Shown here piece by piece: positions 43,320 to 52,247 of a DNA stretch of 64,000 bases. This DNA comes from Butyrivibrio sp. XPD2002. GTDB taxonomy: Bacteria; Bacillota; Clostridia; Lachnospirales; Lachnospiraceae. Numbering within the stretch: position 1 is the stretch's first letter; each line of letters opens with the position of its first letter. A program made the position numbers and the translations under genes. The stretch spans positions 131,646-195,645 of the forward strand of contig NZ_KE384114.1 in the NCBI RefSeq assembly GCF_000423945.1. Direction: 5' to 3'. The notes below the pieces were generated by a model. The model worked only from the letters and a program-made list of their open reading frames with translations. It did not search any database and was not told the DNA's origin.

Positions 43320-44267
43320 ATGAAAAGAAAATTTATCGCAGGATTGCTTACAACAGTTATGACAATTTCAATGACAGCTTGCGGACAGGCAGCAGGTGCA
43401 GACACTGCTACAAATGCAAGCTCTGAGGAAGTGGCAGCAGATACAGCTGAGAGCACTACAGAGGAGACAGCAGACGCAGCTGAGAGCACTACAGAGGAGA
43501 CAGCAGACGCAGCTGAGAGCACTACAGAGGAGACAGCAGACGCAGCTGAGAGCAGCGATGAGTCAGATGTTGACTACATCAAGGGCAAGGGCAAGCTCAT
43601 CGTTGGTATCACAGATTTTGCTCCCATGGATTTCAAGGATGACAACGGCGACTGGATCGGCTTTGATGCTGATCTTGCCAAGAAGGTTGCAGAGTCTCTC
43701 GGCGTTGAGTGTGAGTTCGTTGAGATCGACTGGGATAACAAGATCCTTGAGCTTCAGAACAAGTCAATCGACGTTGTTTGGAACGGTATGACTCTTACAA
43801 GCGAGGTTACAAGCTCCATGGAGTGCACCAATCCTTACCTTAACAACGCACAGGTTGTAGTTGTTTCCAAGGACCTTGCAGGCGACGTTGCAACTGTTGA
43901 GGATGCTGCAAAGCTCAGCTACGCAGTTGAGGCAGGTTCTGCAGGTGAGCAGGCTGCTACCGATAACAGCTTTGATTTCATCTCTGTAACATCTCAGGCA
44001 GATGCAGTTATGGAGGTTCAGGCCGGAACATCAGGTGCATGCATCATCGACCTTCTTATGGCAGGAGCTATGATCGGTGAGGGCACAAGCTATCCTGATC
44101 TTACACACACAGTTGAGCTCACAACTGAGGAGTATGGCATCGGATGCCGTAAGGGCTCTGACCTTGCAGCTTATATCAACGATCAGCTCAAGAGCATGTA
44201 CGATGACGGAAGCATGGTTGAGACAGCTAAGGTATACGGCGTTCAGGACGCTATCATTGCACAGTAA
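43320..44267 (+). CDS. Polar amino-acid ABC transporter substrate-binding lipoprotein
   Basis: 315 residues; AGGAGG ribosome site. Lipobox MTAC (Cys near residue 21). Residues about 42-78 are three perfect 11-residue Glu/Thr repeats (AESTTEETADA) encoded by exact 33-bp units (43446-43544). Then the family 3 binding fold: KLIVGITDFAPMDFKDDNG, GFDADLAKKVAESLGVE, DVVWNGMTLT, and YAVEAGSAGEQAA in the hinge region. Binds a polar amino acid, perhaps cystine or glutamine, and feeds the following permease and ATPase. The linker resembles that of MetQ. Confidence 0.9.
   Translation: MKRKFIAGLLTTVMTISMTACGQAAGADTATNASSEEVAADTAESTTEETADAAESTTEETADAAESTTEETADAAESSDESDVDYIKGKGKLIVGITDFAPMDFKDDNGDWIGFDADLAKKVAESLGVECEFVEIDWDNKILELQNKSIDVVWNGMTLTSEVTSSMECTNPYLNNAQVVVVSKDLAGDVATVEDAAKLSYAVEAGSAGEQAATDNSFDFISVTSQADAVMEVQAGTSGACIIDLLMAGAMIGEGTSYPDLTHTVELTTEEYGIGCRKGSDLAAYINDQLKSMYDDGSMVETAKVYGVQDAIIAQ
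43446..43555 (+). repeat. Three identical 33-bp repeats in the binding-protein linker
   Basis: GCTGAGAGCACTACAGAGGA recurs exactly at 43446, 43479 and 43512, with a fourth partial copy at 43545. In-frame, so loss or gain changes linker length only. Confidence 0.85.
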
Positions 44268-44287
44268 GGATTTATTAAGGATAAAAT

Positions 44288-44944
44288 ATGTTTGCAACAG
44301 TAACGTTATCCCTTCTTGAAGGGTTTCTTGGAACATTAAAACTATTTGCGCTGACGCTGATTTTTTCATTACCGCTTGGGCTTCTCATAAGCTTCGGATC
44401 AATGAACAAGGCGCCGGTAATAAAGCTTCCCATCAGATTTATCATATGGGTGGTTCGCGGAACACCGCTGATGCTTCAGTTACTAATCATATATTATGGC
44501 CCCGGAATTTTTCTGGGGCTTAATGTATGGGGAACAGGTGGAAACGGAAGATTCATCGCAGCGCTGGTGGCATTTGTGTTTAACTACGCCTGCTATTTTT
44601 CAGAGATCTTCAGAGGTGGTATTCAGTCCATCCCCGTTGGCCAGTATGAGGCAGGTCAGGTGCTTGGTATGACCAAGAGCCAGATTTTTAAAAAGGTCAT
44701 TCTGCTTCAGGTAATAAAGCGCATAGTGCCGCCCATTTCTAATGAGGTCATCACCCTTGTAAAGGATACTTCCCTTGCGAGGGTTATCGCCGTTTATGAG
44801 ATTATCTGGAACGGTCAGGCCTTCATCAAGAGCAGCGGTATCATCTGGCCTCTTTTCTACACAGGCGCATTTTACCTTGTGTTCAGTGGTCTTCTGACCT
44901 TGTTGTTCGGATTTATTGAAAAGAAGCTCAGCTATTTTAGATGA
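44288..44944 (+). CDS. Amino-acid ABC transporter permease
   Basis: 218 residues. HisM/GlnP-type permease: SLLEGFLGTLKLFALTLIFS in the first helix, WVVRGTPLMLQLLIIYYG, the EAA loop AGQVLGMTKSQIFKKVILLQ (about 120-140), and ELVKDTSL-like TLVKDTSLARVIAV. Five hydrophobic segments. It forms the membrane channel with the preceding binding protein and the following ATPase; 20 and 64 bases separate the genes. Confidence 0.92.
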   Translation: MFATVTLSLLEGFLGTLKLFALTLIFSLPLGLLISFGSMNKAPVIKLPIRFIIWVVRGTPLMLQLLIIYYGPGIFLGLNVWGTGGNGRFIAALVAFVFNYACYFSEIFRGGIQSIPVGQYEAGQVLGMTKSQIFKKVILLQVIKRIVPPISNEVITLVKDTSLARVIAVYEIIWNGQAFIKSSGIIWPLFYTGAFYLVFSGLLTLLFGFIEKKLSYFR

Positions 44945-45008
44945 TGAGCGGAACACTTAGTGATTATTGCTAAGCAGAGCATAGTTTTTATTTGAAAAAG
45001 GAATTAGT

Positions 45009-45764
45009 ATGCCGATACTTGAAGTTAACAATATAAAAAAGAGTTTTGATAATCACCAGATTCTTAAGGGAATCAGCTTTAGCATGGAAGAGGGCCAGGC
45101 CATTTCCATCATCGGTTCCTCGGGAAGTGGTAAGACCACGTTCCTGCGCTGCCTCAATTTCCTTGAGAGACCTGATGAGGGCACCATAACAGTTAAGGGC
45201 GAGCAGCTTTTTGACGCGGCTAATCCTGAGATGAATGCTAAGAAGCTCCGTGAAAACAGACTGCATTTTGGTATGGTTTTCCAGCAGTTCAATCTGTTTC
45301 CCCAGTACACAGCTCTTGATAATGTAACCCTTGCACCTAAGCTTCTCGCAGAGGGCAAGAGTGATGCTGATATAGAGAAAAGGGGAAAAGAGCTCCTTGA
45401 TCAGATGGGACTGTCCGATAGAATGGACAATTACCCGCACCAGCTTTCAGGTGGTCAGCAGCAGAGAGTAGCCATAGCAAGAGCCCTTGCTTTAAAGCCG
45501 GATATTCTGTGCTTCGACGAGCCTACTTCGGCTCTTGATCCTGAGCTTACAGGTGAAGTTTTGAGAGTAATAAGGAATCTTGCTGATAAGCATACGACAA
45601 TGATAATAGTCACACATGAGATGGCATTTGCCAGAGATGTGGCAGATGAAGTCATTTTCATGGATGATGGAATAATTCTTGAGAAGGGACCTGCGCAGCA
45701 GGTTATCAATAACCCCAGAGAAGAACGTACAAAGCAGTTTTTATCAAGCCTTAATAATTCTTAA
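45009..45764 (+). CDS. Amino-acid ABC transporter ATP-binding protein
   Basis: 251 residues. Walker A GSSGSGKTTFLRCLN, Q-loop FGMVFQQFNLFPQ, signature LSGGQQQRVAIARAL, Walker B ILCFDEPTSALDPE, and His switch IIVTHEMAF. GlnQ/TcyN type. Ribosome site AAAGGA. Its stop codon overlaps the stop of the convergent histidine kinase by four bases and no terminator separates them. Confidence 0.93.
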   Translation: MPILEVNNIKKSFDNHQILKGISFSMEEGQAISIIGSSGSGKTTFLRCLNFLERPDEGTITVKGEQLFDAANPEMNAKKLRENRLHFGMVFQQFNLFPQYTALDNVTLAPKLLAEGKSDADIEKRGKELLDQMGLSDRMDNYPHQLSGGQQQRVAIARALALKPDILCFDEPTSALDPELTGEVLRVIRNLADKHTTMIIVTHEMAFARDVADEVIFMDDGIILEKGPAQQVINNPREERTKQFLSSLNNS

Positions 45765-46939
45765 GGCTCGATCGGAACAGCTTCGAGATTTATTGTAGCG
45801 GTAAAGGTACTTCCGAGGCCTTCTTCACTTTCCGCTGTGATATCACCCTTCATAAGGCAAGCTAAACGCTTTGCAACAGACAGTCCCAGCCCGGTACCTG
45901 TACCGTACTTGCTGGGATTCCTTTTTTCCTGGGAAAAGGTTCTGAAAAGACTGGGCATGAAAGCTGTGCTGATTCCGCAGCCTTCATCCTTAACTGTGAA
46001 GGTGATATGGTAGTGGGTACCCTGTTTTCTTGAGGCTACGGTGATCTCAACAGTATCTCCGCGCTCACTGAATTTAACAGCATTGTTGGTCAGATTTATG
46101 ACCATCTGCTGGGTTCTTCCGAGGTCGCAGATTACCTGAGGGTTAGCTCTGTAATTTCTGTTTACGACTATCTTTACATCCTTTTCCTTGGCGAAGGCAC
46201 AGGTTATCTGCTCAACGCCGTCAACAATGTCATCAAGGGAAGTTTTCTTTGGATCAAGATTTAAGTTTCCACCATCGATTTTATCAATATCAAGAATGTC
46301 ACTCATGAGCCTTGAAAGGTAGTGACTTGAGGTGTAGATCTTGCGCATGTCGCTTCTTAATACATTTACGTCCTCCTGGGTCATGCCGAGGTATGAGAGG
46401 GCAGAGATAGCGTTCATGGGTGTTTTTATCTCATTACTCATGCGTGAGAGGAATTCAGACATACGTCTGTTGGCGCGCTTCTCGTTTTCAAGAAGCTGGT
46501 CGTTTAATTTATTAAGGCGTTCGATCTTGGCGATGCGTTCCTGTTCCTCTGTGACATCCATAAAGGAACCAACGAAGCCGATGATGACGCCCTCATCGTA
46601 AATGGGAGTTTTGGTGGCGATGATTTCGCGAACTTCACCGCTGATAATACACTGGCCATGAACATTGTGAGTGCTCTCGCCCTTGAGGACTCTGAGCTCG
46701 TCCTCCATAAAGGGCTTCGGATTCGGATGCCACTGCATATCCTCATCTGTCTTGCCGATTACTTCATCCGCTGTATCAAAACCGAAGAAATCCAGGAATG
46801 CCTGATTAACACCAACGAATCTGCGCTCTGTGTCTTTCCAGAAAATGCAGTCCTGAGTGGTGTTGATGATCTTATCAAACAGCTGATCAGCGTGCTCGCT
46901 CAATGATATGGTCTTTAATTTCTCGTTCTTATCACCCAT
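45761..46939 (-). CDS. PAS-domain histidine kinase homolog lacking the phospho-acceptor histidine
   Basis: 392 residues: one PAS/PAC domain (20-140: DCIFWKDTERRFVGVNQAFL, GQCIISGEVREIIATKTP, GFVGSFMDVTEEQER), a coiled coil, an HisKA-like helix (FLSRMSNEIKTPMNAISALS) and an HATPase domain with N box VINLTNNAVKFSE, G1 VKDEGCGIS and G2 GTGTGLGLSVAKRL. The helix reads S-N-E-I where kinases have S-H-E-I/L: the codon is AAT. The ATP site looks complete, so it may bind ATP without autophosphorylating, or act through another protein. No response regulator is adjacent. No membrane segment; cytoplasmic. Confidence 0.88.
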   Translation of the reverse strand: MGDKNEKLKTISLSEHADQLFDKIINTTQDCIFWKDTERRFVGVNQAFLDFFGFDTADEVIGKTDEDMQWHPNPKPFMEDELRVLKGESTHNVHGQCIISGEVREIIATKTPIYDEGVIIGFVGSFMDVTEEQERIAKIERLNKLNDQLLENEKRANRRMSEFLSRMSNEIKTPMNAISALSYLGMTQEDVNVLRSDMRKIYTSSHYLSRLMSDILDIDKIDGGNLNLDPKKTSLDDIVDGVEQITCAFAKEKDVKIVVNRNYRANPQVICDLGRTQQMVINLTNNAVKFSERGDTVEITVASRKQGTHYHITFTVKDEGCGISTAFMPSLFRTFSQEKRNPSKYGTGTGLGLSVAKRLACLMKGDITAESEEGLGSTFTATINLEAVPIEP

Positions 46940-46964
46940 GATTACCTCTAAATAAATCTTAAAT

Positions 46965-47033
46965 ATTCAGACCCAAAGCCTGCATAAGCATAACCGAAAC
47001 GGGAAAATGACATGCAAATGCAAGGGTCTGAAT
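46965..47033 (-). promoter_or_regulatory. Long inverted repeat in the kinase-homolog leader
   Basis: ATTCAGACCC (46965-46974) pairs with GGGTCTGAAT (47024-47033), a perfect 10-bp stem around 49 bases with further short repeats (TGCAT/ATGCA). It ends 26 bases from the start of the kinase-like gene. Could be a structured leader or a terminator for the methylase transcript; no T tail is seen. Confidence 0.45.
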
Positions 47034-47064
47034 AGAACCATTATATCACGAAATAACGTAAATG

Positions 47065-49182
47065 CTAGAGTGGAAGGAATAAGTTTTCAGTTTTAACTAA
47101 TTGTTTTATAAGTGCAATTTTTTCAGGTGTGAGTTTAAAGAGCTCAAAACATATTTCGTCGATCTCGTTATAGAGCTCTTTAACCTTCACGGAAGTGTCC
47201 AGTTCATCTGTGCTTGTTTTATAAACGTTTCTTGAAAGTGTTAATATTTGGTCGATTTTTGATTCTATATTTTTTTGCGTTTCTTTATCCGCATAGGGGA
47301 TAGGAAGCTTTTCAATGTGAGACCTTAGAACCTTTACGGAACGAAATCTCTTCCTGAAAAAGTATTCCGAAACACTTGAATTCAGTATTGCCAAAATGTA
47401 CTTGGTACTTAGGTTTTCAATGTTCGGAATAACGATATTACAACTATTTAATGACAGTGTTTTTTTGTCGTCATAGGCAAATACAAGGTGTCCTCCGATG
47501 AATCTGTAGAGGAGCTTTTCCGGTGCTCTGTACATGGATATGGGTGCAACCTGCTGCCACTTTTCTGGGGCGAAGGCTATATAGCACTTGGGCTCTTTAA
47601 ATGAATATCTGAAGATATCCGTGCCCTTCAGGATGATCTCGTTCTTAGGGCTTTTCCGTGATTTTAGCATGTCTTTGTTGGCGCCTGTTACGATACCAAG
47701 AGCGAACTCTGCGTTACCCTCAAGAAAGCGGACATCAGGGAGACTTGCCAGTGATTCCAGAAGAGCATATTCTTCATCGGGAACCAGGAAATCAAATCCG
47801 GTGTCCGATATTTTTCTCTCCGAAGTTATCTGATAGGAGGCGTCGCCGTCGTATATCACAGGGTGCTTACTCAGGAAGGACTCCTCTTCATCCTTCTTTT
47901 CAGTCTGAAGGATGATGGAGGGGCACTGAACATGGTCAAACACATCCCCCAGGTACTCAAGGTGTGTGAGCTTCGTCTTTTCAAGAAGAAGTCTCCTTGA
48001 TAGGGTGTGGGACTTAACAAGCAGAACCGACTCCGGAAGCACCAGTGACAATGCGCCGCCGTTTTTCAGAAGGCGGATGCCCTGCTCTATGAAAAGGTCG
48101 TAGGAGTCCAGGGACCTCTCTGCAGCGGTTGCGTACTCATCCTTGAGGAACGCTCTCTCCTCCGGGCTAAAGGTTGAGCCCCAGGGCGGATTACCAAGGA
48201 TGATATCAAATTGCTTTGCTTCGGGATCCTGGTGAAGGAAGTCTGCGATTGATATGTGCTCCTGCCAGAATGCCATGTCGGGAAGCCTGTATTTCAGGGC
48301 CAGGTTGAGGCGGGAGAGCTTAACGCTGATTTCGTCCGTATCGTACCCATAGATATTCTCTGCGGGAATTCCGGGCGGAAGACACAGAAGGAAATTGCCT
48401 GAGCCACAGCCGGGATCAAGGATCACCTTATCCTGACCGTCAGTTAAAATGGAGGCCTCGAATAGATGCCCTAAAAGTCTCTGAACGATCTTTCCCGGGG
48501 TGTAATAAGCGCCTGTGCTTTTCCTTGTCTGCAGGTGCTTAAGTGAGATGTAGATAAGCCCCAGGGTGTCTTCTCCTGCAACGTAGGTAAGGGGCGCGGA
48601 GGAGAGGTCCAGTTTATCGAGAATGGGAGCAAGGTCAGCGGTTAGATTTGCATCATCGTTGCTGGAATTATATTCCGGTGAATCTGATGTGGTACTTTTC
48701 CGGCTGATATCGTCTAACAGCTCTTTGTATTTATAGTAATCCTCAGTGGAAATGCGGCTTGAAATAAGCCCCTTCGCACACTCTGATAAAATCGCGCAGA
48801 GGAATCGGTCATCTGACAGAAGATCAGTATTTATGCTGTTTTCATTTGTGGTATCACCTTCAGAATCTGCCGCAGCACTCTCGGAATGAAGTGCAGCTAT
48901 GTCCATGACAAGCTTCTGGACGATGGGAAGGTTCGGCGATGAGTCTGCGATATAAGAGCTGTATAGGAGATTTCCCGATACATAGCTCTTATTTCGTCTG
49001 CTTCTTAGAGATTTAAGCTTTCCGCTTTCGAGGTCAGCCTTAAGTGAGCGCACGTATTCATCTGAAAAGGTAAAGGTGCGGCCCTTCTTCCCTTCAGGTT
49101 TGATTTTTCCAAGTTTAACCCAGTTTCTGCCGGTGGCGGGTGTTATAGACAATTCCGTACATAGCTCAGTGAGTGTAAACAT
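47065..49182 (-). CDS. Orphan N6-adenine DNA methyltransferase with N-terminal helix-turn-helix
   Basis: 705 residues. The first 50 residues look like a MerR-type helix-turn-helix (LTELCTELSITPATGRNWVKLGKI). Methylase motifs: X TGAYYTPGKIVQRLL, I ILDPGCGSGNFLLCLP, IV FDIILGNPPWGSTF (NPPW, amino-methylating). The C-terminal third is a TaqI-like target-recognition domain (KGTDIFRYSF, KLLYRFIGGHLVFAY, ILNSSVSEYFFRKRFRS). Eco57I/TaqI class. No nuclease motif is seen in it, and no restriction gene is next to it, so it may be a solitary epigenetic methylase or a IIG enzyme with a lost nuclease domain. Confidence 0.85.
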   Translation of the reverse strand: MFTLTELCTELSITPATGRNWVKLGKIKPEGKKGRTFTFSDEYVRSLKADLESGKLKSLRSRRNKSYVSGNLLYSSYIADSSPNLPIVQKLVMDIAALHSESAAADSEGDTTNENSINTDLLSDDRFLCAILSECAKGLISSRISTEDYYKYKELLDDISRKSTTSDSPEYNSSNDDANLTADLAPILDKLDLSSAPLTYVAGEDTLGLIYISLKHLQTRKSTGAYYTPGKIVQRLLGHLFEASILTDGQDKVILDPGCGSGNFLLCLPPGIPAENIYGYDTDEISVKLSRLNLALKYRLPDMAFWQEHISIADFLHQDPEAKQFDIILGNPPWGSTFSPEERAFLKDEYATAAERSLDSYDLFIEQGIRLLKNGGALSLVLPESVLLVKSHTLSRRLLLEKTKLTHLEYLGDVFDHVQCPSIILQTEKKDEEESFLSKHPVIYDGDASYQITSERKISDTGFDFLVPDEEYALLESLASLPDVRFLEGNAEFALGIVTGANKDMLKSRKSPKNEIILKGTDIFRYSFKEPKCYIAFAPEKWQQVAPISMYRAPEKLLYRFIGGHLVFAYDDKKTLSLNSCNIVIPNIENLSTKYILAILNSSVSEYFFRKRFRSVKVLRSHIEKLPIPYADKETQKNIESKIDQILTLSRNVYKTSTDELDTSVKVKELYNEIDEICFELFKLTPEKIALIKQLVKTENLFLPL

Positions 49183-49210
49183 ATGCGTTCCTCTTTTTCA
49201 AATTACGCTT

Positions 49211-49258
49211 TGCTCATGCCGGGGATTAGAAGTTTGAATCATAATTCCCGGATGAGAC
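49211..49258. other. Inverted repeat between yfhO-like and methylase genes
   Basis: CTCATGCCGGG at the left pairs with CCCGGATGAG at the right across about 25 bases. It lies downstream of the YfhO gene; no T-run, so its terminator role is uncertain. Confidence 0.4.
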
Positions 49259-49268
49259 TTAGAAAAGA

Positions 49269-52040
49269 TCAGTGCGCTCTTTTACGAAGCACTATAAGTA
49301 GTATAAATCCAAATGCTGTAAGTATAAAGCCTGCAAGGAGACCAGGTGTGTGATATACCAGTCTTATGTCGTGGTGACCTGCTGTAAGCTCAAGTGCGCT
49401 GAACATGGTATCGGCAGGAATGAGCTCGGTTTTCTTGCCGTCTACGTATGCCTTCCAGCCCTTGGTATAGGGGATGGAGAGGAAGAGAACTTCTGAATCC
49501 GTGGTGTCGATACTTCCTGTGATCTCGTTTGTCGCAAAGGAAATCGGATTCTTGTGGAGATCTACGTCAGTTAAAGTGTGCTCTTTTAATGCTGCGAGCT
49601 GCGGGTGCATGGTTGAAAGAGTTCTGGTGTATACTGCGAGCTCGTCGAAGGAATAGGTCCCCTTGTCGCTGAAGGTGAGCCTGATCTGAGTCTTGGCAGT
49701 GTCGGAATAGCCAAGGTCAACGATGAAGTCATGCCATCCGGAGTAGTACCAGGATCTCTCAGATTTGTAGTCGATGTTCTTCTGTATTGAGGTGCCGTCA
49801 GGGAGCTGAGTGGACACGTTTATAGCAAGAATATCGTTATTGCTCTTTACGTTCAGGTTTTTGAAAAATACCAGTGTCTCAGCGTTGGGAGTTCCCTCAA
49901 AGGTGAGTATTGCAGCAGCGCCGGCTTCCTTAACCTTAAAGCCGTCTTCTACTTCCTTGATTTTGCCCTCGAAGGAGACGTCGTAGGGCTTGTTCTCTGA
50001 GGTGTAGGTGGGCTCTGCTTCAGGATAGGCAGCAGCCTTTTCATCAGGAAGAACAACGCCGTAGAGGAGAGCTTCCTCGCGCTCAATTGGCGTAAGGGCA
50101 TTAAAATCGCTCTCTGAAATTGCCTGGCTGTATGTGAAGCCAAGAGGCATTGCTTCGGGATTTTCATAGATTCCGAAGTTGAACTTTTCATAAGAAGGTG
50201 CATAACCGTAGGGCACAAATGCCTGCTGGTCAGGTGTGTTGTAGCGAAGTGAGTAGTACCTTACGCCTGCGATGGAATTGAGGATAGCGCGGTCATCCAG
50301 GGCAAAGTACGCAAAGTTCTGCTGGTCGTTGTTGGCCATGAGCTTGAAGTATTCGGATACTCTTTTATCAGCAAGACTCCAGAAAAACTGGGTGGAGGAT
50401 ATGCCGTCAAGCATCGCAGCGTTCCACACCAGGTCTCTTCCTGAATAGCGGTAGAAGGAGCCTGAAACGTCAAGTCCGTCTGCAGCAGCGTTTTCCTCAA
50501 CAACCTGAACCTCGGTGCTCTGGAGCTGTGCGTACATCTCCTCGGGAGTGCAGGTATCCATATAATCCTTGACCATGTTGCCCTCCTCGGGAGAGTAGGC
50601 GATGCGGCCATTTTTGATGATGCAGGATAATGTGATAACGAGGATAACTGCGCTGAGTACACCTGCTAAAAGTCTGTTTCCTTCAGATTTTTTCTTATCA
50701 ATAAGACCTGTGATCTTTTCTGAAATGAAATCTGCAAATTCTGCTGTCACAAAGCCTGCAAAGAGTGCACAGGCAAAGGCCCATCTGTTAACTGCGTAGG
50801 AAAATGCTGCAAATACGTAGCCGCAGAAGGGCAAGCACAGAAATGCGGTGATAAGAAGGGCAAAAACAAGCTCCTGATAGAGGCAGCGTGTTTTCATGTA
50901 TTCAGAGGTCTCATCCCAGGCAAAGAATACGCTGGAGGGACCTTCTGTGTCCTTAAGGAGTTCCTTTTTCTTTTTGCTTATTTCGATGGTGGTAGTGATG
51001 AGCTTATAGATGCTTCGTACAACAACCAGAAAAAGTGCTGCCACAAATACAGGCGTAAAGCCGAGCTGTGTATCATTTTCTCCGTGATATACGAAGGTGT
51101 AGACGTTTTTAATAAGCTCCCTGTAGTAATTTGCGGGATAGAGGAAGGGAATCTCTATTCCTGAGCCGGATCTGGGGTTATTTGGGAATGCCAGGAGCAC
51201 CGTGAGCAGGATGAACATGCTCATGAGAGTTCCTGTGATTCCGTATAAAAAGAAGGTGCCGACAGTTCCCATAGCCTCTGAAAAAGGGCTTCTATTTTTC
51301 TTGGTGGTATCAGCAGAACCGGATGCCTTATGGGCACCAAAGTATGTGAAGATGAGTCTTACCAGCACATAGATGATTGTAAGGAGCACGATTATGTAGA
51401 AGAAATAGAAGTTGTTTGTTCCTGCAAGAAAAATAGCAACTGCGAAGAAGGTTGGCTTCTTTTCCTTCAAGATCCTCTCGGCTCCAAGGAGCACCAGCGG
51501 AAGATAGATCAGCGGATTTGCAAAGAACGGGTGCCACAGTCCCAGATACATGAAATATGAACCGAAGCTGTAGGTGAACATTCCGGTCATAAGGGCTGTG
51601 GGTGTCATGTCTTTTCTGAGATATTTTGCATAAAAAGAAAATGTTATACCGGCAAGATATGCACGAAGTAACATTACAACCTGGAAATAGATATGGATGT
51701 ATTCAGTTTTTACAAATGCGGAAAACAGGTTGAGAATGTCGCCCAGTGCGTAGTACTGCAGCGTGGGATACATGTCGCTTCCGTAGCCTATTCCAAAGGC
51801 AAAGGTCTGGAAGGATAAGCTGTGATCATGGATGATGTGATAGAAAACGCCGCGTAACCATTTTGAGTAATAGGCGGCAGCCTTAAGATGCTGCCGCCAG
51901 GTATCGCCTTCACATATAAGAGTTTTGCCGTTTTTAAGGAAGTAGCCGTAAACCAGATAAGATACAACGGCAAAGAGAGCTGTGTAAAAAATATAGAAGA
52001 GTGCAGTGCTCTGCACGGATTTTTTTGAATTGTTATTCAT
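49269..52040 (-). CDS. YfhO-family membrane protein
   Basis: 923 residues with about 12-13 hydrophobic helices in the first 470 residues, a large extracytoplasmic domain (about 480-890) and a last helix near the C-terminus (LLAGFILTAFGFILLIVL). Opening GYFLKNGKTLICEGDTWRQH and the later IPYTKGWKAYVDGKKTELI, then GHHDIRLVYHTPG, are typical. In Gram-positives YfhO members modify lipoteichoic acid or lipids as GT-C-fold sugar transferases. Located between the methylase and PBP genes, both on the same strand. Ribosome site AAAGGAAA. Confidence 0.9.
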   Translation of the reverse strand: MNNNSKKSVQSTALFYIFYTALFAVVSYLVYGYFLKNGKTLICEGDTWRQHLKAAAYYSKWLRGVFYHIIHDHSLSFQTFAFGIGYGSDMYPTLQYYALGDILNLFSAFVKTEYIHIYFQVVMLLRAYLAGITFSFYAKYLRKDMTPTALMTGMFTYSFGSYFMYLGLWHPFFANPLIYLPLVLLGAERILKEKKPTFFAVAIFLAGTNNFYFFYIIVLLTIIYVLVRLIFTYFGAHKASGSADTTKKNRSPFSEAMGTVGTFFLYGITGTLMSMFILLTVLLAFPNNPRSGSGIEIPFLYPANYYRELIKNVYTFVYHGENDTQLGFTPVFVAALFLVVVRSIYKLITTTIEISKKKKELLKDTEGPSSVFFAWDETSEYMKTRCLYQELVFALLITAFLCLPFCGYVFAAFSYAVNRWAFACALFAGFVTAEFADFISEKITGLIDKKKSEGNRLLAGVLSAVILVITLSCIIKNGRIAYSPEEGNMVKDYMDTCTPEEMYAQLQSTEVQVVEENAAADGLDVSGSFYRYSGRDLVWNAAMLDGISSTQFFWSLADKRVSEYFKLMANNDQQNFAYFALDDRAILNSIAGVRYYSLRYNTPDQQAFVPYGYAPSYEKFNFGIYENPEAMPLGFTYSQAISESDFNALTPIEREEALLYGVVLPDEKAAAYPEAEPTYTSENKPYDVSFEGKIKEVEDGFKVKEAGAAAILTFEGTPNAETLVFFKNLNVKSNNDILAINVSTQLPDGTSIQKNIDYKSERSWYYSGWHDFIVDLGYSDTAKTQIRLTFSDKGTYSFDELAVYTRTLSTMHPQLAALKEHTLTDVDLHKNPISFATNEITGSIDTTDSEVLFLSIPYTKGWKAYVDGKKTELIPADTMFSALELTAGHHDIRLVYHTPGLLAGFILTAFGFILLIVLRKRAH

Positions 52041-52069
52041 GTGGATGTTTCCTTTTTTATGTAATTTAA

Positions 52070-52102
52070 AATCCCCTCGGGTATAGTACTCAAGGGGATT
52101 AT
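52070..52102 (-). promoter_or_regulatory. yfhO promoter and leader hairpin
   Basis: On the minus strand TATAAT (about 52100-52105) is directly followed by AATCCCCT/AGGGGATT, an 8-bp stem, then TTTAAATT, 30 bases before the start. It may act as attenuator or 5' stabilising stem. Confidence 0.45.
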
Positions 52103-52113
52103 ATCATATATGA

Positions 52114-52238
52114 GAACCAAGCAGAAATAAATAAAGAGGTATCCAATCGTGCTTGCACGTATTGGTACCTCTTTGTTTATTTCTATTTAGGGCGAAGCCC
52201 TGAACGAGGGAATGTTAACATTCCCGAGTGCTTGGTTC
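52114..52238. other. Cloverleaf-like inverted-repeat element between PBP and yfhO
   Basis: Outer stem GAACCAAGC (52114-52122) with GCTTGGTTC (52230-52238) encloses three hairpins: a ~28-bp arm beginning AGAAATAAATAAAGAGGTA (52124-52184), AGGGC-GAA-GCCCT (52189-52201), and GGGAATGTT-AACATTCCC (52208-52225). This makes a four-way junction on either strand. It is the whole PBP-yfhO intergenic space and could terminate the PBP transcript, but it has no T-run beyond those in the long arm. Confidence 0.65.
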
Positions 52239-52247
52239 GGGTGTTAC

